Origin: Symbiodinium natans
Lineage: Eukaryota; Sar; Dinophyceae; Suessiales; Symbiodiniaceae
Assembly (NCBI GenBank): GCA_905221605.1
Contig: CAJNDS010001380.1
Span: 720,001-784,000, forward strand
Reading direction: 5' to 3'
DNA: 64,000 nucleotides
The translations under genes and the position numbers were made by a program. Below, piece by piece: positions 32,689 through 42,110 of this stretch. The notes under the pieces were generated by a model. It was not told where the DNA came from, did no database searches, and saw only the letters and a program-made list of their open reading frames with translations. Numbering within the stretch: position 1 is the stretch's first letter; each line of letters starts with the position of its first letter.

Positions 32689-32992
32689 GTGCAGGGTGTA
32701 CCATGATTTTTGTAGACCTTTGAAGTGTGGCATTCTTGCGAGCCTGTCCCAGATGGAAGTGAGGCTTTGCAGGCATGCTGCAACGTGCCAGCTTGTCGGC
32801 ATTGGGGGCTTCCCGCCAGGACTTACAGTAGTCGTGAGATTTCTCAGTCTAGATCTCTTTCTGCATTCGAGTACGATGGGCGCCGGGCGCCGACAACTGC
32901 ACTTTTTACGTTTGGTCAGACTTGCCGCTGCCCTGTGGGACTTGTTCAACTTGTTCCTATAACACCCCCCTACAGAGGCTATTAGAGTCGAA

Positions 32993-33020
32993 GGGCAGCC
33001 TATCAGCACAGTGGCTGCCC
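32993..33020 (+). other. 3' stem-loop downstream of CCCH copy 1
   Basis: GGGCAGCC and GGCTGCCC form a perfect 8-bp stem around a 12-base loop (TATCAGCACAGT). Copies 2 and 3 carry the same hairpin with one C-to-T change (36153-36180, 39186-39213), which leaves a G-U pair in RNA. Copy 4 has lost the exact pairing. It may act in 3' end formation or RNA stability; that role is inference. Confidence 0.5.
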
Positions 33021-33757
33021 TATACACTGAGCAGCGATCTTGAATTGGCACGTGCGCCATGCAGGGTGAAGTGAAGCCTTTCCCTGAGGTTGTTTGGCTT
33101 CACTGGCCGTGGTGCGCATGCTTTGGGATTATTCTTCTTGCTGTCTCCCCGGACTCCCGCGGCAGATAGATGTGCTGCTGCATCCAAGTCAGAGCCCATT
33201 GCCGCGTGTGTCTGCGACAGGTCTCGACAGGATCGTCGTAAGCTGGGGACTCTTGTTGCAGCTACGCTGCTGTCCGGGGTTCAGTGCTTGGTGCAAAGCG
33301 GGCCAGCAGCTCGAGAGAAGCGATGCTTCATGATATTTCGATTGAGTAATATGTAGCATAGTCGAAGGCGTGTGAAGACTTATGAAAGAAGCCACCTCCC
33401 CCCCATCATCAAGATGTGCATTTGCCCCCCTTCCCCCTGCCCAATACACAATTTGTCCGGTGAGAGGCTAGCTAGCGGCTAGTAATCAAGAGGCTATTCA
33501 CCTTGTTAGGCGGCCACGGCGTGTTGGCAGCAGTAGGTTTGCGGCTTGTAACTAAGATGGCGGCGAAGCATGTAAAACCCTCTCATAAGCCTCAAGCTTC
33601 TCTCAACCGCCGGGCCGTAGGAGTTGTACTTCTACATGGGGTCCCCACCTACTGAGTTAATGCGACAGTCTTTCAGGGGTAGCGAGCTAGTGTTGAGCAC
33701 AGCAGTTCGCTGCGTGAAATATACGTCGCTAGATGCTAGGCTCACGGAAGACATTAG
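33021..33757. other. Spacer after CCCH copy 1
   Basis: Aligns with the spacers after copies 2 and 3 with many substitutions and small indels. Short frames on both strands are not conserved in frame. No gene seen. Confidence 0.6.
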
Positions 33758-33941
33758 CTTAAAGCCGCAGAAGGTTTGAACGTCGACGACTTGGATGCTG
33801 TAACTGCAGTAGAGAAGTTGGCTGCGCTGCGCAGTGCATGACTGCTGGCCCCTCACATTCAAGCACGCCTGGCGTGATTTCAATCTTGAGGCTTCGAAGT
33901 TCATCTCCCGGCATAGCTTCTTCGAGTTCCAGTTCGGGTTG
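33758..33941. other. Conserved spacer block, possible exon (copy 1 version)
   Basis: Corresponds to 36974-37153 and 40007-40186. Each block is preceded by TAG (possible acceptor AG) and followed by GTAAA (possible donor). On the + strand copies 2 and 3 read KHAWLDFNLEASKFISRHSFFEF. By hand alignment, substitutions between copy 1 and copy 2 fall mainly on the third position of this frame (about 11 of 16). The antisense frame would show the same bias, so the strand is open. Copy 1 has a one-base insertion that breaks the frame. This is either a former or alternative exon. Confidence 0.3.
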
Positions 33942-33946
33942 GTAAA

Positions 33947-34130
33947 TCCTAGGTAGGATAGGGGGGCCCTTAAAAGGGAAACCTTCTTAACCCTCTTCTG
34001 GCTCTCTTAAACAGGGACCCTATTCAGACGTATCCCCAAGGTCCCTTAACCCTCTTCTGTCTCTCTGAAACAGGGACCCTATTCAGACGTATCCCAGGTC
34101 CCCCTAACCCTATCCCGCCTATCCCCTGTG
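33947..34130. mobile_element. Insertion present only in spacer 1
   Basis: Spacers 2 and 3 read straight through at this point (GTAAACCCAAAG). Spacer 1 instead has about 185 extra bases between GGTAAA and GTGAAACCCAAAG. The ends of the insert are imperfect inverted repeats (TAGGTAGGATAGGGGG on the left; reverse complement of the right end TAGGCGGGATAGGG). Inside is a tandem duplication with a 59-bp period (AACCCTCTTCTG at about 33989 and 34048). It behaves as a MITE-like insertion with visible empty sites. Confidence 0.75.
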
Positions 34131-34994
34131 AAACCCAAAGACAGATGCTGGGGCTGCTGCAAGAGATGCATGGGGGGCGATTGTACATACGATAAGCGTC
34201 CTTATAGGCCCTATAGCCTCCCGTGGTCGTCCTTTCGCCCCTAGGGTGTGTGGAAATGGCTTTGGCGCGTAGCCTGACTTTGTAGCCCTTTGAGGACCGA
34301 CCATGGACGGTTGAGGTCGATAGCATACGATGTTGCTGAGGGAAGGTCGTGAAGTCTTGGAGGATCTGAATTTTGACGCTGACACGAAGCTTGCATTTGA
34401 ATAGCAGGCACAGGGGCCGAAGATGTCGGTTCCCCAGACCATGTGAGTCTTTTGGGCGTCTCCCATGCTGCATGAACACTTTGCGCAGGAGCCATGCCTT
34501 AAATGCCTTAAATCATCGACTCCAAAGCGGACTTGTCATCCTTTGTTGTCTAAGGTGTGCTATGGTACGTGAGAACCCAATATTCTTGAGAGCCTCTGTT
34601 GCAAACCTACTTTACTTGGGGGACAGGTCATGGAATCATGCTTCGGCAACGAATCCACCGGTTTACTCGAGCGCGCTCACTTGAGTGCACAGTGCCTGAT
34701 CTTGTGCGGCACCCGTTACGTTCCGCATCCGCCCTCTGCTTCCTGAGCCGGGGATGCAGGAGGCCGTCCGAAAAAGAGGCCGTGACAGACGATTGTAGAC
34801 GCCGATGCGTACACCCGGAAGAGACGATTGAGATTGAGGCTCGAGGTGGGGTTAAGTAGAAGGGAAGCTTCTAGAACAAAAACGCATGAGGCCCACAGCC
34901 ACCGTATTGAATCCCTGCACTAGCCGTGCCTGCCTGCTTCACTCACAGCAACTGGGCCAGCCGAGTTAGCCGCTGCTGCTTTGGCCCCCAAGCC
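34131..34994. other. Rest of spacer between CCCH copies 1 and 2
   Basis: Diverged relative of 37175-38020. A block at 34360-34500 is well conserved with 37310-37460 and more weakly with 43840-43945 upstream of copy 5. Frames on both strands are open there, but no domain is recognised. Confidence 0.5.
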
Positions 34995-35047
34995 TAGCGA
35001 TTTGTTGGTATTTTGCCAGATCTTAGGTTGGTGTTCGTTTCCCCGCC
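34995..35047 (+). promoter_or_regulatory. Candidate 5' leader and trans-splice acceptor, CCCH copy 2
   Basis: A T-rich stretch ending in TTTTGCCAG (AG at 35018-35019) precedes the ATG by 29 bases, in a segment shared with copies 3 (AG at 38043-38044) and 4 (AG at 41075-41076). Dinoflagellate mRNAs commonly receive a spliced leader at such an AG. Copy 1 lacks this segment entirely. The acceptor role is inference. Confidence 0.35.
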
Positions 35048-35878
35048 ATGGCCATGGAGCTTGAGTATCGAAACACATTCATCGACGTGAAGGAGGAGTT
35101 CGAGGACATGGCGGGCAGCTCCAGCAAGGCCCGTGCGCAGAGCTCGCCGCCGGGGCGCGTGCGCCGCATCAGCTTCAGCCTGGAGGCTGCCAGCGAGGAG
35201 GACGCCATGCGCAGCTACGTGGGCACCCTCTCCCAGAAGACCGCGGACCTGACGAAGAAGCTCCAGGAGGACCAGACGCCCACAACAGCATGCGGCTCCA
35301 GCCCTACCAGCCCAATGAGCTGGGATGACAGCCCTGGCAGCCAAGTGGGCGTGGAGCATGTACCCGTCTTGGCGGAGTTCTTCCCGCTGCTGCCCAGCCA
35401 GGGCAGCCTTGGGCACCCGGAGGTGTGTCGGCGCCCCTGCATCTACTTCATCGCCGGGCACTGCGAGAACGGCCGTGCATGCGCCTACTGCCACATGGAG
35501 CACACGGAGAAGACGCCCAAGCTCGACAAGAGGCAGCGCACGATCATCCAAGGCCTCACCCGGCCGCAGTTGCTTGAGCTGGTGATGCACTTCTGCCGAA
35601 GCAAAGCCGAGCAGGCGGGATTCCTCGAAGAGGCCAGGGAGATTCTGGGGCTGCTGGCCCAGGAGTCCGCCGGTGCGCGGCCTTCGGCCCAGGTCGTGGC
35701 GGACCGCGACCTCCGCAACCTCCACAAGACGCTCGCGCGCATGAACTTCTCCAACTTGATCGGCCTGGTGACGCACCAGTCCCCGAACCGCCTGGGGAAC
35801 GCCACGCCGAGCGCCGACCTCCTGGCCGCGTCCCTGGAGCAACTCCGCCGGCACTTCCTGCCGACAGTGAACGCGTGA
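35048..35878 (+). CDS. CCCH zinc-finger protein, array copy 2 (276 aa)
   Basis: Same length and architecture as copy 1, with the zinc finger fully intact. It differs by Ser for Leu at 213 and Leu for Gly at 249. ATG context is GCCATGGCC, and the 5' flank (GTTCGTTTCCCCGCC) is shared with copies 3 and 4 but not copy 1. Coding sequence is almost identical to copy 1, while the flanking spacers are clearly diverged. That contrast suggests either strong constraint or, more likely given the silent-site identity, recent gene conversion or duplication. Confidence 0.85.
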   Translation: MAMELEYRNTFIDVKEEFEDMAGSSSKARAQSSPPGRVRRISFSLEAASEEDAMRSYVGTLSQKTADLTKKLQEDQTPTTACGSSPTSPMSWDDSPGSQVGVEHVPVLAEFFPLLPSQGSLGHPEVCRRPCIYFIAGHCENGRACAYCHMEHTEKTPKLDKRQRTIIQGLTRPQLLELVMHFCRSKAEQAGFLEEAREILGLLAQESAGARPSAQVVADRDLRNLHKTLARMNFSNLIGLVTHQSPNRLGNATPSADLLAASLEQLRRHFLPTVNA

Positions 35879-36152
35879 GTGCAGGGTGTACCATGCTTTT
35901 ATTAGTCCTTTGAAGTGTGACATTCTTGCGAGCCTGTCCCAGATGGAAGTGAGGCTTCGCAGGCATGCTGCTACGTGCCAGCTTGTCGGCATTGGGGGCT
36001 TCCAGCCAGGACTTACAGTCGTCGTGAGATTTGTCAGTCTAGATCCCTTTCTGCATTCGAGCACGAGAGCCGTCTTTTTCTTTGGTGCTTGCGCCGGTTG
36101 CCGATGACTGCACTTTTTACGTTTGGTCAGATGTGCCGCTGCCATGTGAGAA

Positions 36153-36973
36153 GGGCAGTCTATCAGCACAGTGGCTGCCCTTCACACTGAGCAGCGATCT
36201 TGAATATCTTGAACTGGCACACGTGCCACGCAGGGCGGCGTGAAGCCTTTCCCTGAGGTTGTTTGGCTTCACCGGCTGTGGTGCGCGTGCTTTGGGATTA
36301 TTCTTCCTGCTGTCTCCCCGGACTCCCGCGGCAGATGTGTGCTTGCTGTAGGCGTTTCCTGTGACTACACGTTGAGGTTAAGTCCCATCAAGCTGGATGC
36401 AGCTGCATCCAAGTCAGAGCCGATTGCCGCGTGTGTCTGCGTCAGGTCTCGACAGATCGTCGTAAGCTGGGGACTCTTGTTGCAGCTACGCTGCTGTCCG
36501 GGGTTCAGTGCTTGGTGCACAGCGGGCCAGCAGCCAGAGAGAGGCGATGTTTCATGATGCTTCGATTGAAAGTTAATCATATGTCAAGAAGTGGAAGGCA
36601 TGTGAAGACTTCTGAAAGAAGCCACCTTTCCCCCCCCCCCCACCATCATGTGCATTTGCCCCCCCTTCCAACTGCCCAATACACAATTGGTCCGGTAAGA
36701 GGCCAGCGAGCGGCGAGCAAGAGGCTATTCATCTTGTTAAGGGGCCACGGCGTGTTGGCAGCAGTAGGTTTGTGCTTGTAGCTAAGATGGCGGTGCATGT
36801 AAGACCTCCCCAAGCTGCAAGCTTCTCTCAACCGCCAGGCCTTTGGAATGCTAATTCCATATGGGGCCCCACCTACGCGGAGTTACTGGGATAGTCTTCC
36901 AGGGGCTAGTGTTGACCAGCAGTTAGCTGCGTGAAGTATACGTCGCTAGATGCTAGGCTCACGGAAGACTTAG
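36153..36973. other. Spacer after CCCH copy 2, starting with the 3' hairpin
   Basis: Begins with GGGCAGTC/GGCTGCCC (36153-36180). About 99% identical to 39186-40006. No independent gene seen; short frames lack domains. Confidence 0.6.
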
Positions 36974-37153
36974 TTGAAAGCCACAGAAGGTTTGCACGTC
37001 GACGAGTTGGATGCTGTATCTGCAGTAGAGAACTTGGCCGCGCTGGCAGTGCATGACTGGCCCCTCACGTTCAAGCACGCCTGGCTAGATTTCAATCTTG
37101 AGGCGTCGAAGTTCATCTCCCGGCATAGCTTCTTCGAATTCCACTTCGAGTTC
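36974..37153. other. Conserved spacer block, possible exon (copy 2 version)
   Basis: Open in the + frame through HVDELDAVSAVENL and FNLEASKFISRHSFFEFHFEF, bounded by TTAG on the left and GTAAAC on the right. The copy 3 counterpart (40007-40186) differs at one base (Ala to Thr). See the copy 1 version for the substitution pattern. Confidence 0.3.
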
Positions 37154-38021
37154 GTAAACCCAAAGCCCTTGTAGATGCTGGGGCTGCAGCAAGAGCCGCA
37201 CGGGGAGTGACCGCAGATACGGCCAGGGATGTGTGGAAAGGGCTTCAGCACGTAGCCTTCTTAGGTTATCCCTCGGGTATTGATGGTGCCGAGTAAAGAC
37301 CCATGAGGTCTTGGAGGATCTGAATTTCGACGCCGAAGCGGGCTTGTGTTTGAATAGCAGGCACAGGGGCCGAGGATGTCGGTTCCCCAGAACATGTGAG
37401 TCTGTTGGGTGTCTCCCTTGCCGCATGAACACTTTGCGCAGGAGCCATGCCTTGACTCACATTTGACTCATTTGACGGACTTTCCTCAACTCCAAAGCGG
37501 ACTTGTCATCCCCTTGCTGTTTGAGTTTTTTTCCACCATACATGAGAACCTCAATATTGAGAGCCTAATTTGCAGACCATCTTCACTGGAGGGATAGGTC
37601 CTGGAATCATGCTGTGGTGGCCTGGGCCCAGATCTTGTGCGGCGAACGTTTCGTTCCGCACCCGCAGTGTGCTTCCTGAGCAGGAGATGTAGGAGTCAGG
37701 GCCACAGTCAAGGGCACGACTGGCCGAAAAGTGGGCAATGTGCACTGTTCTTGTGTTTGTATCAAATGGTGTAGAGACGATGGTAGACACAGAAGCTGAA
37801 CATAAACCCGAAATGGGCGATTGAGATTGAGATTGAGGCTCGAGGTGGGTTTCAGACTCACAGTGTGCCCGATGAAGAGGAGAAGCCTCCAAAACGTAAA
37901 CGAAATTAGGCCCACGGCCCACATAGCGAGTCCTTGCCCTGGCCAAGTTAAGTTCGCCTGCGTCACTCACAGCAACTGGGCCACCGGATTTAGCCGCTGC
38001 TGCTTTGGCCCCCAAGACTAG
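37154..38021. other. Second half of spacer 2
   Basis: Contains the block 37310-37460 conserved in all spacers and the stretch 37660-38040 leading to copy 3. Nearly identical to 40187-41053. No gene called. Confidence 0.5.
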
Positions 38022-38072
38022 CGATTTGTTGGATTTTTTGCCAGATCTTCGGTTGGTGTTCGTTTCCCCGCC

Positions 38073-38903
38073 ATGGCCATGGAGCTTGAGTATCGAAACA
38101 CATTCATCGACGTGAAGGAGGAGTTCGAGGACATGGCGGGCAGCTCCAGCAAGGCCCGTGCGCAGAGCTCGCCGCCGGGGCGCGTGCGCCGCATCAGCTT
38201 CAGCCTGGAGGCTGCCAGCGAGGAGGACGCCATGCGCAGCTACGTGGGCACCCTCTCCCAGAAGACCGCGGACCTGACGAAGAAGCTCCAGGAGGACCAG
38301 ACGCCCACAACAGCATGCGGCTCCAGCCCTACCAGCCCAATGAGCTGGGATGACAGCCCTGGCAGCCAAGTGGGCGTGGAGCATGTACCCGTCTTGGCGG
38401 AGTTCTTCCCGCTGCTGCCCAGCCAGGGCAGCCTTGGGCACCCGGAGGTGTGTCGGCGCCCCTGCATCTACTTCATCGCCGGGCACTGCGAGAACGGCCG
38501 TGCATGCGCCTACTGCCACATGGAGCACACGGAGAAGACGCCCAAGCTCGACAAGAGGCAGCGCACGATCATCCAAGGCCTCACCCGGCCGCAGTTGCTT
38601 GAGCTGGTGATGCACTTCTGCCGAAGCAAAGCCGAGCAGGCGGGATTCCTCGAAGAGGCCAGGGAGATTCTGGGGCTGCTGGCCCAGGAGTCCGCCGGTG
38701 CGCGGCCTTTGGCCCAGGTCGTGGCGGACCGCGACCTCCGCAACCTCCACAAGACGCTCGCGCGCATGAACTTCTCCAACTTGATCGGCCTGGTGACGCA
38801 CCAGTCCCCCAACCGCGTGGGGAACGCCACGCCGAGCGCCGACCTCCTGGCCGCGTCCCTGGAGCAACTCCGCCGGCACTTCCTGCCGACAGTGAACGCG
38901 TGA
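38073..38903 (+). CDS. CCCH zinc-finger protein, array copy 3 (276 aa)
   Basis: Identical architecture to copy 1; the only residue difference from copy 1 is Val for Gly at 249. Lies 3025 bp after copy 2 and 3032 bp before copy 4, and its flanking spacers match the neighbours almost perfectly on both sides, so the unit 2-3-4 is the most recently amplified part of the array. Candidate leader acceptor AG at 38043-38044. A 14-base insertion (TTCATTTATTAGTC-type) distinguishes its 3' flank near 38930 from that of copy 2. Confidence 0.85.
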   Translation: MAMELEYRNTFIDVKEEFEDMAGSSSKARAQSSPPGRVRRISFSLEAASEEDAMRSYVGTLSQKTADLTKKLQEDQTPTTACGSSPTSPMSWDDSPGSQVGVEHVPVLAEFFPLLPSQGSLGHPEVCRRPCIYFIAGHCENGRACAYCHMEHTEKTPKLDKRQRTIIQGLTRPQLLELVMHFCRSKAEQAGFLEEAREILGLLAQESAGARPLAQVVADRDLRNLHKTLARMNFSNLIGLVTHQSPNRVGNATPSADLLAASLEQLRRHFLPTVNA

Positions 38904-40006
38904 GTGCAGGGTGTACCATGCTTTTATTCATTTATTAGTCCTTTGAAGTGTGACATTCTTGCGAGCCTGTCCCAGATGGAAGTGAGGCTTCGCAGGCATG
39001 CTGCTACGTGCCAGCTTGTCGGCATTGGGGGCTTCCAGCCAGGACTTACAGTCGTCGTGAGATTTGTCAGTCTAGATCCCTTTCTGCATTCGAGCACGAG
39101 AGCCGTCTTTTTCTTTGGTGCGTGCGCCGGTTGCCGACGACTGCACTTTTTACGTTTGGTCAGACGTGCCGCTGCCATGTGAGAAGGGCAGTCTATCAGC
39201 ACAGTGGCTGCCCTTCACACTGAGCAGCGATCTTGAATATCTTGAACTGGCACGCGCGCCACGCAGGGCGACGTGAAGCCTTTCCCTGAGGTTGTTTGGC
39301 TTCACCGGCTGTGGTGCGCGTGCTTTGGGATTATTCTTCCTGCTGTCTCCCCGGACTCCCGCGGCAGATGTGTGCTTGCTGTAGACGTTTCCTATGACTA
39401 CACGTTGAGGTTAAGTCCCATCAAGCTGGATGCAGCTGCATCCAAGTCAGAGCCGATTGCCGCGTGTGTCTGCGACAGGTCTCGACAGATCGTCGTAAGC
39501 TGGGGACTCTTGTTGCAGCTACGCTGCTGTCCGGGGTTCAGTGCTTGGTGCACAGCGGGCCAGCAGCCAGAGAGAGGCGATGTTTCATGATGCTTCGATT
39601 GAAAGTTAATCATATGTCAAGAAGTGGAAGGCATGTGAAGACTTCTGAAAGAAGCCACCTTTCCCCCCCCCCCCACCATCATGTGCATTTGCCCCCCCTT
39701 CCAACTGCCCAATACACAATTGGTCCGGTAAGAGGCCAGCGAGCGGCGAGCAAGAGGCTATTCATCTTGTTAAGGGGCCACGGCGTGTTGGCAGCAGTAG
39801 GTTTGTGCTTGTAGCTAAGATGGCGGTGCATGTAAGACCTCCCCAAGCTGCAAGCTTCTCTCAACCGCCAGGCCTTTGGAATGCTAATTCCATATGGGGC
39901 CCCACCTACGCGGAGTTACTGGGATAGTCTTCCAGGGGCTAGTGTTGACCAGCAGTTAGCTGCGTGAAGTATACGTCGCTAGATGCTAGGCTCACGGAAG
40001 ACTTAG

Positions 40007-40186
40007 TTGAAAGCCACAGAAGGTTTGCACGTCGACGAGTTGGATGCTGTATCTGCAGTAGAGAACTTGACCGCGCTGGCAGTGCATGACTGGCCCCTCA
40101 CGTTCAAGCACGCCTGGCTAGATTTCAATCTTGAGGCGTCGAAGTTCATCTCCCGGCATAGCTTCTTCGAATTCCACTTCGAGTTC
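40007..40186. other. Conserved spacer block, possible exon (copy 3 version)
   Basis: Same as 36974-37153 with one substitution. The whole spacer 38904-41104 is a near copy of 35879-38072, and no other gene is seen in it. Confidence 0.3.
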
Positions 40187-41104
40187 GTAAACCCAAAGCC
40201 CTTGTAGATGCTGGGGCTGCAGCAAGAGCCGCACGGGGAGCGACCGCAGATACGGCCAGGGATGTGTGGAAAGGGCTTCAGCACGTAGCCTTCTTAGGTT
40301 ATCCCTCGGGTATTGATGGTGCCGAGTAAAGACCCATGAGGTCTTGGAGGATCTGAATTTCGACGCCGAAGCGGGCTTGTGTTTGAATAGCAGGCACAGG
40401 GGCCGAGGATGTCGGTTCCCCAGAACATGTGAGTCTGTTGGGTGTCTCCCTTGCCGCATGAACACTTTGCGCAGGAGCCATGCCTTGACTCACATTTGAC
40501 TCATTTGACGGACTTTCCTCAACTCCAAAGCGGACTTGTCATCCCCTTGCTGTTTGAGTTTTTTTCCACCATACATGAGAACCTCAATATTGAGAGCCTA
40601 ATTTGCAGACCATCTTCACTGGAGGGATAGGTCCTGGAATCATGCTGTGGTGGCCTGGGCCCAGATCTTGTGCGGCGAACGTTTCGTTCCGCACCCGCAG
40701 TGTGCTTCCTGAGCAGGAGATGTAGGAGTCAGGGCCACAGTCAAGGGCACGACTGGCCGAAAAGTGGGCATGTGCACTGTTCTTGTGTTTGTATCAAATG
40801 GTGTAGAGACGATGGTAGACACAGAAGCTGCACATAAACCCGAAATGGGCGATTGAGATTGAGATTGAGGCTCGAGGTGGGTTTCAGACTCACAGTGTGC
40901 CCGATGAAGAGGAGAAGCCTCCAAAACGTAAACGAAATTAGGCCCACAGCCCACATAGCGAGTCCTTGCCCTGGCCAAGTTAAGTTCGCCTGCGTCACTC
41001 ACAGCAACTGGGCCACCGGATTTAGCCGCTGCTGCTTTGGCCCCCAAGACTAGCGATTTGTTGGATTTTTTGCCAGATCTTCGGTTGGTGTTCGTTTCCC
41101 CGCC

Positions 41105-41935
41105 ATGGCCATGGAGCTTGAGTATCGAAACACATTCATCGACGTGAAGGAGGAGTTCGAGGACATGGCGGGCAGCTCCAGCAAGGCCCGTGCGCAGAGC
41201 TCGCCGCCGGGGCGCGTGCGCCGCATCAGCTTCAGCCTGGAGGCTGCCAGCGAGGAGGACGCCATGCGCAGCTACGTGGGCACCCTCTCCCAGAAGACCG
41301 CGGACCTGACGAAGAAGCTCCAGGAGGACCAGACGCCCACAACAGCATGCGGCTCCAGCCCTACCAGCCCAATGAGCTGGGATGACAGCCCTGGCAGCCA
41401 AGTGGGCGTGGAGCATGTACCCGTCTTGGCGGAGTTCTTCCCGCTGCTGCCCAGCCAGGGCAGCCTTGGGCACCCGGAGGTGTGTCGGCGCCCCTGCATC
41501 TACTTCATCGCCGGGCACTGCGAGAACGGCCGTGCATGCGCCTACTGCCACATGGAGCACACGGAGAAGACGCCCAAGCTCGACAAGAGGCAGCGCACGA
41601 TCATCCAAGGCCTCACCCGGCCGCAGTTGCTTGAGCTGGTGATGCACTTCTGCCGAAGCAAAGCCGAGCAGGCGGGATTCCTCGAAGAGGCCAGGGAGAT
41701 TCTGGGGCTGCTGGCCCAGGAGTCCGCCGGTGCGCGGCCTTTGGCCCAGGTCGTGGCGGACCGCGACCTCCGCAACCTCCACAAGACGCTCGCGCGCATG
41801 AACTTCTCCAACTTGATCGGCCTGGTGACGCACCAGTCCCCCAACCGCGTGGGGAACGCCACGCCGAGCGCCGACCTCCTGGCCGCGTCCCTGGAGCAAC
41901 TCCGCCGGCACTTCCTGCCGGCGGTGCGCGCGTGA
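41105..41935 (+). CDS. CCCH zinc-finger protein, array copy 4 (276 aa)
   Basis: Zinc finger and helical region as in copy 3 (Val249), but the last residues are changed: Ala for Thr at 273 and Arg for Asn at 275, with the stop again inside GCGTGAGT. The sequence diverges abruptly right after GTGAGT. Homology to the other 3' flanks resumes near 41975 (GGGCAGCCTGGGAGCACAGT) and ends near 42110, so about 250 bp of the usual 3' flank is missing. This is the last full-length copy. Confidence 0.85.
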   Translation: MAMELEYRNTFIDVKEEFEDMAGSSSKARAQSSPPGRVRRISFSLEAASEEDAMRSYVGTLSQKTADLTKKLQEDQTPTTACGSSPTSPMSWDDSPGSQVGVEHVPVLAEFFPLLPSQGSLGHPEVCRRPCIYFIAGHCENGRACAYCHMEHTEKTPKLDKRQRTIIQGLTRPQLLELVMHFCRSKAEQAGFLEEAREILGLLAQESAGARPLAQVVADRDLRNLHKTLARMNFSNLIGLVTHQSPNRVGNATPSADLLAASLEQLRRHFLPAVRA

Positions 41936-42110
41936 GTTGGAAGTGGAGGGTCCCAGTCGCACAGAGCCTTAGTTTCAAAGGGCAGCCTGGGAGCACAGTG
42001 CCCTGCCCTACCCTGAGCAGCAAGCTTGAATTGGTGCGTGCGCCACGCGCAGTGTGAAGCCTTTCCCAGATGGCTGTTTCTGGCTTCGCAGAGCAAGCGG
42101 GCTGCCCGTG

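Larger units (their letters stand above)
35000..42110 (+). repeat. Tandem array of about 3.03-kb CCCH gene units
   Basis: Start-codon spacing is 3190 (copy 1 to 2), 3025 and 3032 bp. Each unit is leader, gene, 3' hairpin, conserved block and spacer. Units 2-3 and 3-4 are almost identical in spacer as well as gene; the first spacer is older. A diverged fifth unit lies at about 43840-45338. Confidence 0.9.

Noticed and set aside
31798-33060. Long minus-strand frames (about 390-440 codons) antisense to each CCCH gene
   Set aside because: They mirror the G/C-ending codons of the real genes; the plus-strand frame has the zinc finger and the conserved start context, and the antisense frames run on into diverged spacer with unrelated sequence.
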